Positions 25,886 to 35,685 of a stretch of 64,000 nt of DNA are shown piece by piece. The notes below the pieces were generated by a model. That model made no database searches and was not told the DNA's origin. It saw nothing but the letters and a program-made list of their open reading frames with translations. A program made the translations under genes and the position numbers. Position 1 is the stretch's first letter. The number at the start of each line of letters is the position of its first letter. The DNA is from Flintibacter muris (GTDB lineage Bacteria > Bacillota > Clostridia > Oscillospirales > Oscillospiraceae): contig NZ_CALPCP010000008.1 in the NCBI RefSeq assembly GCF_943192995.1, positions 62,001 through 126,000 on the forward strand, written 5' to 3'.

Positions 25886-27274
25886 ATGCTGTCTCTTGAT
25901 AGAAACGACCCGCTGGACCGTATGATTTTACAGGAATTGAACGGACAACCTGTACTTTTTGATACCTGGCTTGACGCAATGGACGAACTGGCCGATGAAC
26001 CGGATTGTGACCAGATTTTGCGAGAAAAGGGGCTTGACCAGGAGGATGTGCTGCGGAGAGCAGAAGCTTATAAAGCGGACTTCCGCCGCCGCCTGTCGGA
26101 CAGGGGCCTTCCGGTCTACGACCGCTTTGAGTTGTGTCGCCTGCTCAGTGAACAGGCACAATCGGTGCCGTCTGAGGAACTGCTGCATATTTATTGCGGG
26201 ATACTCTGTGACCCCGGTTTTTTACTGGATCACGAACCGGAACTTACTGACGATGAAGATCAAGCAGACTATGAGGAACAAATTATTTGGCAGTATTTTG
26301 GTTTTTTGGAGGAGCAAAGCAAGCTGATGCAGGCACTGACACAGCGCAGGAAATTAGCCAGGAACTTTGAGCAAATCGTAAAAGGAAAACGCAGTCCCAA
26401 GCCTGTGGACTGCGATACCGAACGGAGGTATGAAATTTTACAGTGCTTTGCGGAACTGTTTGATATGCCCCGAAATGGAGGGGAACGTATCCTGCTGGAT
26501 AATTTGTCCCACTATATGCAAATTGCCGCAGCATCCCCTGTACTTAAATCGGTAGAACCGCTTTTCCTGTTCCGTCTGCTCACCCGCCGCCAGAGTTATA
26601 TGTGTTCTCAGCCAGGCTTTGAGGCCAAATTGCCGCCGCTTTGGAAACGGAACAACAATAGGGTCGACGAAAACAACGGCCGAAACTTCAAACAATACCG
26701 GCTCAATCTACAACTGTTTGATCATCTTTGCTATATTTACCGCAAAGACGAATCAGTCGATTTTCCTCTCTGCTGGTATGGCCTTGACCAAATCACTGTG
26801 CTGGGCAATTTCTATCGGCAGGAGATACAGACCTTAGAGTATAATCCGGATGACATTCCCTTTCCTCTCACTGTGGAAGAAATGGTAGAGGACTCTCTGT
26901 TCTCCTGTTTTGAAAACGGCTATGGCGATAATGTGCTGTTTGTGGACAGCGACTTAACCTATAGGGAATTGGAACGCTTTCAATGCTCTTCCAATCCGTT
27001 AATCAGTCACGCTCTGGAAAAGCTCTCGGACTATATGAACTGCCATGCGGCTGAATTGACAGAACGGTTTTTACAAGCCGATTCACCGCAGGTCAAATTA
27101 CTGTGCCAGGATATTCTGGAGCAAGCCGGAATTGAAGGAATATACCAGCCGAAATCAGAACATGACCTCGCTCTGTTTTTAGCATCCATCAATGGAGGCT
27201 TGATGGAATTGCAGGACTATCTTGCGGGACAGCATTTGATTCAGGCAGGACATGCGTTGTCTTCTACGGTTTAG
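25886..27274 (+). CDS. hypothetical protein, about 460 residues
   Basis: No family is recognised. The protein is acidic, mostly helical and Cys-poor, with 'CYIYRKDESVDFPLCWYGLD' in the middle and 'FVDSDLTYRELERFQCSSNP' near the end. ATG 25886 is preferred because GAGGTGAACGCC precedes it; an in-frame ATG 30 nt upstream lacks a ribosome binding site. Its 3' end overlaps the convergent XRE gene by 11 nt. It is one of only two substantial plus-strand genes on the element, so it may be cargo. Confidence 0.65.
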   Translation: MLSLDRNDPLDRMILQELNGQPVLFDTWLDAMDELADEPDCDQILREKGLDQEDVLRRAEAYKADFRRRLSDRGLPVYDRFELCRLLSEQAQSVPSEELLHIYCGILCDPGFLLDHEPELTDDEDQADYEEQIIWQYFGFLEEQSKLMQALTQRRKLARNFEQIVKGKRSPKPVDCDTERRYEILQCFAELFDMPRNGGERILLDNLSHYMQIAAASPVLKSVEPLFLFRLLTRRQSYMCSQPGFEAKLPPLWKRNNNRVDENNGRNFKQYRLNLQLFDHLCYIYRKDESVDFPLCWYGLDQITVLGNFYRQEIQTLEYNPDDIPFPLTVEEMVEDSLFSCFENGYGDNVLFVDSDLTYRELERFQCSSNPLISHALEKLSDYMNCHAAELTERFLQADSPQVKLLCQDILEQAGIEGIYQPKSEHDLALFLASINGGLMELQDYLAGQHLIQAGHALSSTV

Positions 27275-27599
27275 GGAATGCCAGAACGGCTTGGATCATA
27301 TCTGACAACTTGTTCAGCTGCTCCGCAGAGAGATCACGCACCAACAGCTGGAGCCGCTGCATGGCAGCCTCCCGGGTCTGATCTGTTGCGCCGGTGTTCT
27401 CTGCGAACAGCTCTTCAAAGGTAATGCCCAACGTCCTGACCAGCTTATCCAAGGTCGTGATCGTGGGGCTTTTCAATCCCCGTTCCAAATGCCCCAGAAA
27501 CGCCGGGTTGATACCTGCTTGCAGCGCAAGCTGTTCCTGGCTCAGCCCTCGCAGATGCCGGAAATACCGCACTCGTGCCCCAACGTCCATCCGCTCCAT
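27264..27599 (-). CDS. XRE-family transcriptional regulator
   Basis: A 111-residue protein with an N-terminal Cro/C1-type helix-turn-helix ('VRYFRHLRGLSQEQLALQAG', then 'FLGHLERGLKSPTITTLDKL'), followed by 45 residues of helix for dimerisation. The ATG follows a GGTGAGGGT site. It is probably the element's repressor and a candidate to bind the palindrome at 25101-25124; that link is inferred. Confidence 0.85.
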   Translation of the reverse strand: MERMDVGARVRYFRHLRGLSQEQLALQAGINPAFLGHLERGLKSPTITTLDKLVRTLGITFEELFAENTGATDQTREAAMQRLQLLVRDLSAEQLNKLSDMIQAVLAFPKP

Positions 27600-27699
27600 A
27601 CCCTCACCGCCTTTTGTATGTAGCATACCCGGTCTTTTGGTATTCTACAAACGCTTAAAAGTATTTATATTTAATACTGAAAAGAATTAAATGATTATA

Positions 27700-27757
27700 G
27701 GTCCCGCGATCAACATAGGATGGATATCTGAGTCCATCCTATGTTGATCGCGGGACC
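27700..27757. repeat. perfect 25 bp inverted repeat
   Basis: The left arm (27700-27724) and right arm (27733-27757) are exactly complementary over 25 bp, with an 8 nt loop. The arm starts GGTCCCGCGATCAACATAGG. It lies in the 386 bp gene-free stretch (27600-27985) between the XRE and helicase-like genes. No T-run follows, which argues against a simple terminator. A replication, transfer or structural-RNA function is possible. The rest of the stretch holds no ORF I can support; its AT-rich right half has a further CTCC-rich segment. Confidence 0.75.
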
Positions 27758-27985
27758 GTCCAAGGGGGTAACAGGTTGGAGTTTGATATTGGTCTGTCGA
27801 ACGGAAGTCAAAAACGGTGACCACATCGAAAATGAATGTCCACCCAGCGAGAAATAGGAAGGACATTCCTTTCCGCTGCGCTCATCCCTTTTTGACCTCC
27901 GATTCTCCAGAAAATTCTCCAGGGGGGAGTTCCCTCCTTTATATTTTAGAGAAAATTACCCCCCTCGAAAATACTCCACTAATTG

Positions 27986-30247
27986 TCAGGCACACTCCGG
28001 TTGGACTAACACATAAGTACAGTTTCTGCCGCGTCCATGGCGCTCTATGTGATATTCCTGAAGTAGAAGTATAAACCGCTTATCTTTCGTCAAGTCCTTC
28101 CATGTGTCCAGGCTAGCACCCAGATGTTCCCGGATTTCCGTGCTTCGGACAGGCTGGCCATCCCATTTCTGGAAAAACAGCTCCAGCCGAGCCAGGAGCG
28201 TGGGACCACCCTCATACTGCCGGGTCCTGCTTTTGCACAGTTCAGCGTGTCCAGGCAAGTCATTGTGATAGGTAAGTATGACATTACCCGGAAGCCGCTG
28301 GGATAACAGCTCCAGCACATCCAGCGGCGGACAAAAAAGATAAATACTGATTGTCCCATCAAACCCTGGATTGCGCAGCGCACAACGGAAAATTTCCTGC
28401 TCCAGCCGGGCGGCTAAATGGTGAGCGATGTAGGTCTGCACAGCCGGGATGGAATACAATACGCTCAAATCTTTTGAAACTAACCGTTCTGGCGGCAGCT
28501 TCTCCAACACATCGTAGAGACAATCCGAGCCGTAGGCGGCGGCAGTATGAATCAGATAGTCCCGAGGATTCAGTCTCGGAAAGCCCAGCATAATCACGGT
28601 CTCCGCATTGTGGAACAGGTTACTCCCATTGGTACCCCCCAAATGGGGAAGCACAGACCTTCTTTTGCTCTCCATCAGAAGCACACGCTTAAAGTCGTCC
28701 AATGACATCTGCCCCTGCAATGTGTCCTTCATCGTCTCCGCTTGCTTCTGATAGGTGCAAAGGAACACATCGCCTTTTGTTCCGGAAATGAGGTCTGCGG
28801 CAAGTTGACTGAGCATCGGAATCTTCCAGGGGGCATTCATGGCGCTCTTGGAGACAGATAGATTACGGTGAGTATAAATATTGAGATTTATGTTGCAAGC
28901 TTTCCGCTTTGGCATCTGTTTCAACCATTGCACATGATCCAGCATAGCGTAGTCTTGGTCCACTTCGGCCGTCGCGTCAAAAATGAGTGACTGGCACTGT
29001 CCATATTGCACAACCGGAGGCTGGATGCTGGCAATGGCAAAGCCGTTAACCTTGGAAAACAGACAGGGCTTTCCAGCGTAAAGCTCATCCATCACCGCGA
29101 AAGCAATCCGCAGGTTTTTGGTCGCAAATTTTTTGTTTCGCTCTAATACAGAGTCGCGGAACGCTTCATACTTGATTCGTTCCATGGACTCCACATCCTT
29201 CATATCGCAGTAGCCAACCTGGATATCTTCCATCCTATAGTTCATTTCCAGGCGCAGCTTACTGCGAAGGTGTTGATAGGGTCGGTTAATCTGGTAGTCC
29301 AACTGTTGCTGGTAGTATCGGACTTGCTGATCCGAGACTCCCTTTTTCTCGATCAGCCGGGTCAGTTCCTTGGATGCCTCGTCTATGACATTTTTATCCA
29401 ATACCTGAGTCGGAGCCATCTGGAATTTCTCGTCGAAGATCAAATAGCGCCTTGGATAGGGGCGACCGTCTTTCCCGATCCGGTATAACACAGAGCTCAA
29501 ATATCCAGAGTCCCGGAGCATTAAAAATCGCTCTTGCGTCAGGCCAACTATCGGTGCTGTCAAAGCCTGTTCACGAAATTTCAGAATTCTACATCGATTG
29601 GAAAAGGAACAGGTAGATGGATTGCAATCCTCGAAGGACTTAACATCCTGATTCATGCAAAAGCCCATCCGTTTCCCGGATTCGGTCAGCGCTTGCAACG
29701 CCACCATATTGGGTCGGTCTTCCTCGGTCCCTTCATTCAATACCTCCGCTAGCCGGTTCAGGTCCTCCACTTTCTGGAGTACAACTGTAATCCCAATCAA
29801 ATTATCTGATAAATCTGGCTCATCGCAGAATAATTCTACCATCGCCTGATTGAACGCTTCAATCCAAGTTGATTTCCCTGAACCGGCCGGAGCGGGAATA
29901 ATGATTGCCTCCTTTGTTGAGTGCTGGCCTAGAATTTTTCGGGTGCAGTACTCCCAGTAGTCCAGGTCCAGCTCTGCGCCCCGTTCCCTGCACAGGCGGC
30001 TCATATGTTTCATGATCCGCTTGGTAATTTTTTGAATCAGATAGTCGCTAAGGGCTTGGAACCCACGATTAGGGTTAGGGAGAGTTGGACAGAGCCTTTC
30101 GGGAACTGTGGGAACTGTGTTCTCTCTAACCCCTTCAACAGGGGGACTCTGAAGTGCTCTTAACACATAACCGCCGGAGGCCTCCCAATTTTTTGCCGGG
30201 ATATTTGCATCTTTTACTTCCGCCAATTTATTCTGATTTTTATCCAT
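27986..30247 (-). CDS. SF2-helicase-like ATPase, probable replication protein
   Basis: A 753-residue protein with Walker A 'PAPAGSGKSTW' (about residues 128-138), a DExx-type Walker B 'RYLIFDEKFQ' and a later 'LIFDATAEVD'. The final third has 'AETVIMLGFPRLNPRDYL', similar to motifs V/VI of superfamily 2 helicases. A Cys cluster ('CNPSTCSFSNRC') lies between the Walker motifs, as in iron-sulfur or zinc-containing helicases. GGAGAAAT precedes the ATG. It sits beside the large inverted repeat and is the best candidate for an element replication helicase. The family assignment is tentative. Confidence 0.6.
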   Translation of the reverse strand: MDKNQNKLAEVKDANIPAKNWEASGGYVLRALQSPPVEGVRENTVPTVPERLCPTLPNPNRGFQALSDYLIQKITKRIMKHMSRLCRERGAELDLDYWEYCTRKILGQHSTKEAIIIPAPAGSGKSTWIEAFNQAMVELFCDEPDLSDNLIGITVVLQKVEDLNRLAEVLNEGTEEDRPNMVALQALTESGKRMGFCMNQDVKSFEDCNPSTCSFSNRCRILKFREQALTAPIVGLTQERFLMLRDSGYLSSVLYRIGKDGRPYPRRYLIFDEKFQMAPTQVLDKNVIDEASKELTRLIEKKGVSDQQVRYYQQQLDYQINRPYQHLRSKLRLEMNYRMEDIQVGYCDMKDVESMERIKYEAFRDSVLERNKKFATKNLRIAFAVMDELYAGKPCLFSKVNGFAIASIQPPVVQYGQCQSLIFDATAEVDQDYAMLDHVQWLKQMPKRKACNINLNIYTHRNLSVSKSAMNAPWKIPMLSQLAADLISGTKGDVFLCTYQKQAETMKDTLQGQMSLDDFKRVLLMESKRRSVLPHLGGTNGSNLFHNAETVIMLGFPRLNPRDYLIHTAAAYGSDCLYDVLEKLPPERLVSKDLSVLYSIPAVQTYIAHHLAARLEQEIFRCALRNPGFDGTISIYLFCPPLDVLELLSQRLPGNVILTYHNDLPGHAELCKSRTRQYEGGPTLLARLELFFQKWDGQPVRSTEIREHLGASLDTWKDLTKDKRFILLLQEYHIERHGRGRNCTYVLVQPECA

Positions 30248-30298
30248 ATTTCTCCATTATCTATCTATATTTTGTTCTACATTCTTCTGTGCTGTCCG

Positions 30299-30336
30299 GC
30301 AACCCTCCCGGCAGCACGCGTTGCCGGAAGGGTTGC
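30299..30336. terminator. hairpin terminator
   Basis: GCAACCCTCCCGGCA / TGCCGGAAGGGTTGC stem just after the stop of the upstream minus-strand gene. Confidence 0.6.
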
Positions 30337-30344
30337 TGTTTTGC

Positions 30345-31846
30345 TCAGATATTTGCCGGGTTTTCCAGCAACTGGGCTGGGATCGCAACCACGTAAGTGC
30401 TGTCCCGTGTCCCGTTTGCCATCAGATCATACCGGTACCGGTATCCGGAAGACGGAGCTTTGATTAACCCTTCCCCAGCCAGGATTTTCTGCAAATCCTG
30501 TGTCCACCTGTCCCGTTGAAAAAAAGAACAGTCGAGACCTTTTTCTTTCCGTGCAGTGCGCTTGTACTCCACGGCCCAAGTATCTTCTGGGAAGATCAAG
30601 AATCGCTCTCCGCCGATAACACGCCACGCCGCCATAGGCTTGTCCGCCTTGACAAAACGCCGGTCCTCCGGGACAACGGCGCTGCCTCGCTCACTGATCA
30701 GGTTCCTCATCAATTCCAGAAAGACATCAGATTCTTCCACATGTCGGAGTTTCACGTTCTGTCCCGGCTCAGGGTCAAATACCTCTTTTGCACCTTGGCG
30801 GTACGGCTCCAGTTCTTCATTGGACATCAGTTTTGCTTTCTGCAGTTCCACCAGGAAACTCAGTAATACCTGATACCGGATGGCATCCCGCAGTAGCTTG
30901 GGGTCTAATGTCGCTTGAATGTACCGGCTGTCTGGTTTCCCGAAAGACAGCCTTGCCTTTTGAACAACCTGCCTGGCCCAAATATCCTCATCTTCCAGGG
31001 CTCCATCCCACCACCAGTGCAGCAGCACGGCAATCCTCGAAGTTTCCTCCCTGAGCTGAGCGGCAATTTGGGGATCATAGCCTGAGATGTTTGCCGTGTC
31101 GGCGCGAGCTCTGTCCGGGCGCAGTTGAGAAAAATAACCGATGCGTCCTCAATATACGGGGTCAGTTCGTTGATCTGTGGAGACGATGCGCCAATCACCA
31201 GAGCAGACGTGTCGGTATAGGGCATAGGAAGCGTCAACTTGGTTTCTTTGTACTTGACTTTTAGCCTGGTGTGATCCTGAATGTGCAGCGGCAGATATTG
31301 CTCCGTCCGATAGTCCAGCACCGCACCCCGCTGGACGCTCCAGTTCTTTCCTTTCCATTCTCGAATCGTGGTCACTGCCCGTACTATGCCGCACAGCAGC
31401 GATTCGACCTCCGGATTGCTGGAGGATGTCGCGCTCATTGCGTGGAAGGACGGCTCCGCCGTCCGCAAAGCCATAGCGTGCTGTCCGCACAGGATATCAG
31501 TTATGAGTCGGTATCCTGTTCTTTGGGGATCAAACAGCTCCAAAACTGCCAGGAAGGTCTGTGCAGCCTGCCGAAAATCATCCTCGGTACTTATCCTCTT
31601 GTGCCCATCTATCCTGATTTTTCTCCTGGTATTAGGCAGTTGGGGGCCGCACTCCACACAGCAGATGCGGTACACATCGTTCTTCAGCCACTTTTTGAAA
31701 TGTTTTTCCCGGGCCTCCAGGGTCATGTCCGAGAAATTAGGGATATATTTCTCTAATTTTTTTTCGGTCAACAGGGCAACAGATTCATTCTCCACTACAA
31801 AAAACTGCTGCTTATTCGTTACGATCTCAATCACCTGAGTTTTCAA
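30345..31846 (-). pseudogene. frameshifted element gene of unknown function
   Basis: Two overlapping frames make one protein. The 5' frame (31846 to about 31105) starts at TTG after AAAGGAGGATCATT and encodes up to '...FLNCARTELA'. The 3' frame continues as 'DTANISGYDPQIAAQ', then 'LLHWWWDGALEDEDIWARQ', to 30345. The switch needs a one-base change near 31100-31115, in GC-rich sequence with no slippery run. It is therefore more likely a mutation (or sequence error) than programmed frameshifting. The restored product would be about 500 residues. It resembles DUF927/DUF3987-type element proteins only vaguely. It lies between the helicase-like gene and the recombinase in the same orientation. Confidence 0.6.
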
Positions 31847-31902
31847 AATGATCCTCCTTTGCTTATTGAGCAGGCAAGGGGGAGCCCTGCCTGCCTATGC
31901 CT

Positions 31903-33501
31903 TCACTCCGTGACCGGGCGGCACTCGGTGACGCTTACCTTGTAGCCCCGCCCCGTGCCGCTCCCCCCGGCACGAACCAGAAACCGGATCGGCAGCTCCG
32001 CCACTTCGACGATGAAGTAATCCGGGTAGACGGTGATCCGCTGGATCACTTCATCCAGGACAGCATCACCACCCGCCAGTTCCCGCTCCAGCAGGACTCG
32101 AATTTCCGCTAATCGTTCCGTATTGTGGCTCAGACGCTTTTTCTCTTTCTCGACTTCCTCAAGCTGTGTCCGCAGCCGTTCGATCTCTTCGTCACAACGT
32201 GTTAACATTCGCTGCATGTCATTTTTGCTCAGGCTACCGTCCAAAAAAGCCTCCAATGCCCGGTCCCGCCGGTCCGACTGTTTTTGAATCGCCTGTTGAA
32301 TCCGCTGAGTCCCGCCGCTGTCCTCTTGCCGCGCCTGCCTAAGCTGTTCCAGCTCCTGCAAGAGGCCGCCAATGATGGCCTCTCCGTCCAATGCCAGCTC
32401 CCGGAGGACACGCTGAGCGCAGGCTAGAATAACCGGCCCGTGAACCGCCCTCATCTGACAGCCGACGGTGGTATCAAAATGTCCCCGGCAGACGAACCGC
32501 TGGTAATCCGTACCGTTGGCCCGGCGTGTGCGCTTCACCGTGAAGCTGCGCCCGCACGCACCGCAGCGGACCTTTCCTGAAAACCAGTACCGGGCTGAAA
32601 ACCGGCCCTTGTCCTCCACCATACTGGCCCGTTCCGACAAAGCTGACTGAACGGCCTCAAACTGCTCCCGGCTGACGATGGGCTCATGGTGGTCCCGCAG
32701 AAGCACCTGTTCTTCTGTTCCGTCGTTGAGTATCTTGCGGTGGCTGAGATAGTCGGTCGTCCGGTATTTTTTCTGCAGCAAATCCCCACAATACTTTTCA
32801 TTCCTGAGGAGTTTCACTATCATTGTGGAGGACCAGGCCCCGTTGGGCCTGAGGGGCGGACGGATACCCGCTTCGGTCAGCTCCCGGGCAATGGTATGAG
32901 ACCCCTTGCGTTCCACCAGAAACTTATGATATACTAAGCGTACCACCTCCGCCTGTTCCGGCTCGACGGTCAGCTGGCCGTTGGCCAGGGTGTAGCCATA
33001 CAAGGATTGATTTCCAAATACTACCCCCCGCTTCATTGCCTGGAGCTGCCCCCATCGTGTCCGCTCGGATATTTTCCGGGACTCCTCCTGAGCCACACTG
33101 GCCATGATAGTCAGTCGGAACTCGCCGTCGTTGTCCCTTGTGTCGATGTTGTCATTAAGGAATAGGACGCCCACTCCCTTTTCTTTCAGTTTCCGGGTCA
33201 CCTGGAGGGTATCCACAGTGTTCCGGGCAAACCGGGAGACTTCTTTGGTGATAATCAGGTCGATCTCACCGTCCAGAGCGCGGCTGATCATTTCCGCGAA
33301 CTGGGGCCGGCGTTTGATCGAGGTGCCGGACAAGCCCTCGTCCGCGAAAACGCGGACAAGGGACCAGCCCGGATGCTCCGTGATGTACTTCTGGAAAAAC
33401 TGCCGCTGGGCGGACAGAGAGTTCAGCTGATCCTCTTTGTCCGTAGACACCCGGCAGTAGGCCGCCACCCGCAGCGGGCCGTTAAGTGGCAAGGGCTTCA
33501 T
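31903..33501 (-). CDS. large serine recombinase (probable dpaA element excisase)
   Basis: A 532-residue site-specific DNA recombinase. It has an N-terminal resolvase domain ('VAAYCRVSTDKEDQLNSLSA', catalytic Ser19), a recombinase domain from about residue 160, a zinc ribbon with CxxC ('VRCGACGRSFTVKRT', then 'FVCRGHFD') and a coiled-coil segment (about 380-450). This is the layout of large serine integrases such as SpoIVCA of the skin element. It is the only recombinase in the element and should act on the split dpaA sites. Its start overlaps a 29-residue ORF with a strong ribosome binding site, which suggests coupled translation. Confidence 0.93.
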   Translation of the reverse strand: MKPLPLNGPLRVAAYCRVSTDKEDQLNSLSAQRQFFQKYITEHPGWSLVRVFADEGLSGTSIKRRPQFAEMISRALDGEIDLIITKEVSRFARNTVDTLQVTRKLKEKGVGVLFLNDNIDTRDNDGEFRLTIMASVAQEESRKISERTRWGQLQAMKRGVVFGNQSLYGYTLANGQLTVEPEQAEVVRLVYHKFLVERKGSHTIARELTEAGIRPPLRPNGAWSSTMIVKLLRNEKYCGDLLQKKYRTTDYLSHRKILNDGTEEQVLLRDHHEPIVSREQFEAVQSALSERASMVEDKGRFSARYWFSGKVRCGACGRSFTVKRTRRANGTDYQRFVCRGHFDTTVGCQMRAVHGPVILACAQRVLRELALDGEAIIGGLLQELEQLRQARQEDSGGTQRIQQAIQKQSDRRDRALEAFLDGSLSKNDMQRMLTRCDEEIERLRTQLEEVEKEKKRLSHNTERLAEIRVLLERELAGGDAVLDEVIQRITVYPDYFIVEVAELPIRFLVRAGGSGTGRGYKVSVTECRPVTE

Positions 33502-33571
33502 ACTCTTCCTTGGTGATAAGCCCCGCCTTCAGCAGACTGCGCAGCAGCGCGATACGAAAGACAGAGTTCAA
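33482..33571 (-). CDS. 29-residue leader ORF overlapping the recombinase
   Basis: TTG 33571 follows AAAGGAGGGAATTCC. The ORF encodes a short basic helix ending 'LKAGLITKEEYEALAT' and overlaps the recombinase start by 20 nt in another frame. The SHOCT-like ending is typical of small ORFs found before serine recombinases. It may couple recombinase translation or act as a small accessory factor. Confidence 0.65.
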   Translation of the reverse strand: MNSVFRIALLRSLLKAGLITKEEYEALAT

Positions 33572-33713
33572 GGAATTCCCTCCTTTCTGTTTTTTGGGCC
33601 CAGGAGCATCGTAACAAATTTTGGCGTTTTTAGCGCAGGGGCTGCAATTTCCACTGATATCTTTTGTATTTCTGAAAATAATGCGTAAATTTCAAACTTT
33701 TGGTGGTGATTAT

Positions 33714-35246
33714 ATGGATGGTTATTATAAATTGATTCGTCGGGTTTATTCTGAAAAGCGTATTCAGCCCACGGAATATCTTCCGTGGGCCGAATATCTT
33801 TCTCGGTATAATGTTTCCTTTACCATAGGGAACTCCATATATTCCAAAACCGAAGGTGTTCATGCTTTGCTCTGTGCTGTCGAAGCGGGTGGGTGTGATT
33901 CCGAACTACTGGATTGGGCCAGGATATTCCTGACAGATCGCGGCCTCCTGTTTCCTCAAACAAGGGAACGGTTCTATGATTCTCCGAATCGATCCATGAA
34001 ACGGCACATGTTAGCTTGCGGTGCCGGTCAAAAGGTCACAGAGTATTGCCCCTCTCTTGCATACGAACAGGAGAGCGCCATCCTGAATCAAATCGAAGCC
34101 TTCCATCAAAGTACTTTGTCCGAGTGGAAAACCGCATTACCGGCCTTGAAACAGTACTTGTATCTGGATATGACAAGGTTTCAGCACCGCTTTGCAGAAC
34201 GATCCGTTACAGGGGGGAAACTGATCCCTTATGTGGACAGACTGAACAGTGCGTTCCAAAAGTATCTTATCCAAATGGAGGCGTTTATTTCTCCAAACGT
34301 CAACACGGAGGATATTGCGTACTATTTTATATGCAAGTCCTTCATGAAAAGTAAACAGCCGGTTTATCTGAACCGACCCGATATTATCTTTCAAATGTTC
34401 CGTTCCCCAGTTCACCGGTTTCTGTATCAGGGTAACTGGGGCGTTGCTAACGCAATCCAGGATGGATGTGTCCGCCGTCCGCTTCCGATTACTGTCCAGT
34501 CCCTTAACGCAGATCAAGAACTGTTTCAGCAAATCACTTCGATCTGCGCCGAAGCCTGTGCGAGGTGTGGGCTCGACTTTTCCAAAGAATCTTGGGATGC
34601 CCTGTGGAGGTGTATCGAAGCCTGCGTTCAGTGTTTCCCTTATCAGATCGCGGACTTATTTTCTGTTCAATATATGTTCCGTCAATTACTAAAATTCCGA
34701 CGATCAGGATACCCTGTCTTCGATCAATGGCTGGAGCAGAAACTGTCCGCCAAATCAAACCCGATCTATATCGCCCATTGGAGCGCCCTTGTCAGAAAGC
34801 TGTATGTTATGTCAAAGCAACAAGGAGATGCCACCGATTTATGGCTGGACAGTATCCATAAATACCGTAAGCTGTTGGAATCTCCTGAAACAGACGATTC
34901 CGAGATTTTTCCTGTCATTGAGCCGTTGGCCGCGAGAGTACCCCGCAATCAAATCTCAACCACACCGGAACAAGCTGAACTGGAACGTATCATTGCAGAA
35001 CTGAATCAACAGGCGGATGAAGTCAACAGAATACCGCCGTTGAAAGGGCGGTCGCGAAAAGGACCCTTGGCAACGATGCAGACAGCCCGAATGAGAACAT
35101 ACTACAAGACAACAGACGCGGCCCGTGCAATTGACGCTGTCCACGCTGAGTGGCTCCTTCTTCAATGCGTCTGTAGTCAGGCCCAGCGCGAGCTGATGGA
35201 GGCCATCTATCTGCTGCTTACCAAAACAAACGGAGGCCCGGCGTGA
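33714..35246 (+). CDS. hypothetical protein, about 510 residues
   Basis: No family is recognised. ATG 33714 follows GGTGGTGATT; ATG 33681 in frame is possible. The protein is basic, Tyr- and Gln-rich, helical, and has no membrane segment. Features include 'SYPSLAYEQESAI'-like helical segments, a Cys-rich stretch ('ICAEACARCGLDF', 'EACVQCFPYQIADL') and a C-terminal helix ending 'LLTKTNGGPA'. It is divergent from the recombinase and convergent with the MNT/HEPN pair, between recombinase and right attachment site, a usual place for cargo. Confidence 0.65.
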   Translation: MDGYYKLIRRVYSEKRIQPTEYLPWAEYLSRYNVSFTIGNSIYSKTEGVHALLCAVEAGGCDSELLDWARIFLTDRGLLFPQTRERFYDSPNRSMKRHMLACGAGQKVTEYCPSLAYEQESAILNQIEAFHQSTLSEWKTALPALKQYLYLDMTRFQHRFAERSVTGGKLIPYVDRLNSAFQKYLIQMEAFISPNVNTEDIAYYFICKSFMKSKQPVYLNRPDIIFQMFRSPVHRFLYQGNWGVANAIQDGCVRRPLPITVQSLNADQELFQQITSICAEACARCGLDFSKESWDALWRCIEACVQCFPYQIADLFSVQYMFRQLLKFRRSGYPVFDQWLEQKLSAKSNPIYIAHWSALVRKLYVMSKQQGDATDLWLDSIHKYRKLLESPETDDSEIFPVIEPLAARVPRNQISTTPEQAELERIIAELNQQADEVNRIPPLKGRSRKGPLATMQTARMRTYYKTTDAARAIDAVHAEWLLLQCVCSQAQRELMEAIYLLLTKTNGGPA

Positions 35247-35269
35247 GCACATGGCTCAGCCGGGCCTCC
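35232..35269. terminator. bidirectional terminator
   Basis: GGAGGCCCGGC / GCCGGGCCTCC stem, extended by TGAG/CTCA, between the convergent 510-residue gene and the HEPN gene. Confidence 0.75.
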
Positions 35270-35283
35270 GGTCTGGTTTCTCA

Positions 35284-35685
35284 TCAATATGAGTCAATTT
35301 CAGGATATCGCTCCACAATTTTGCGCTCCAATCCCTGGAACACAGGAATATATGAATCAATGATAACTCGGGCCAGCCTCTTGGCGGCATTTCCGTCGTA
35401 CACATGGCTCATGCTGTTACGGTCATTAAGCATGGCGATCCATATATCCTCGTCAATAAAATCGTAGACTTGAAAAGCGGTTTTTAATATCTCCCGAGGT
35501 GAACCAGATTTAGCCTCAATCCTGCCCTCATACTGAAGTAATTCCTTCAGTACTTTCCAGCCTAGTTCAAACTGGATCATAAATTTGTCAATGATTCCGC
35601 CCGTGACAAATTCGTTTTCCAGGTCCTGCTGGTCCGCTTGGGACAGGACCACCAGATTGGCCCGGTAGTGATCAAACTTTTTCAT
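35284..35685 (-). CDS. HEPN-family (HI0074/HepT-like) toxin
   Basis: A 133-residue HEPN protein with the RNase motif R-x4-H ('RNSMSH') and the family's start 'MKKFDHYRANL' and 'FELGWKVLKELLQYEG'. In type VII MNT/HEPN systems the HEPN protein is an RNA-cutting toxin. Its reading frame overlaps the end of the MNT gene by 14 nt, so the two are co-translated. It lies about 380 bp inside the right end of the element. Confidence 0.85.
   Translation of the reverse strand: MKKFDHYRANLVVLSQADQQDLENEFVTGGIIDKFMIQFELGWKVLKELLQYEGRIEAKSGSPREILKTAFQVYDFIDEDIWIAMLNDRNSMSHVYDGNAAKRLARVIIDSYIPVFQGLERKIVERYPEIDSY

Noticed and set aside
33572-33720. Sigma-E/K promoter upstream of the recombinase
   Set aside because: AAATACAAA with a weak upstream box is the best I can find; it departs from consensus at both boxes, so I do not list it.
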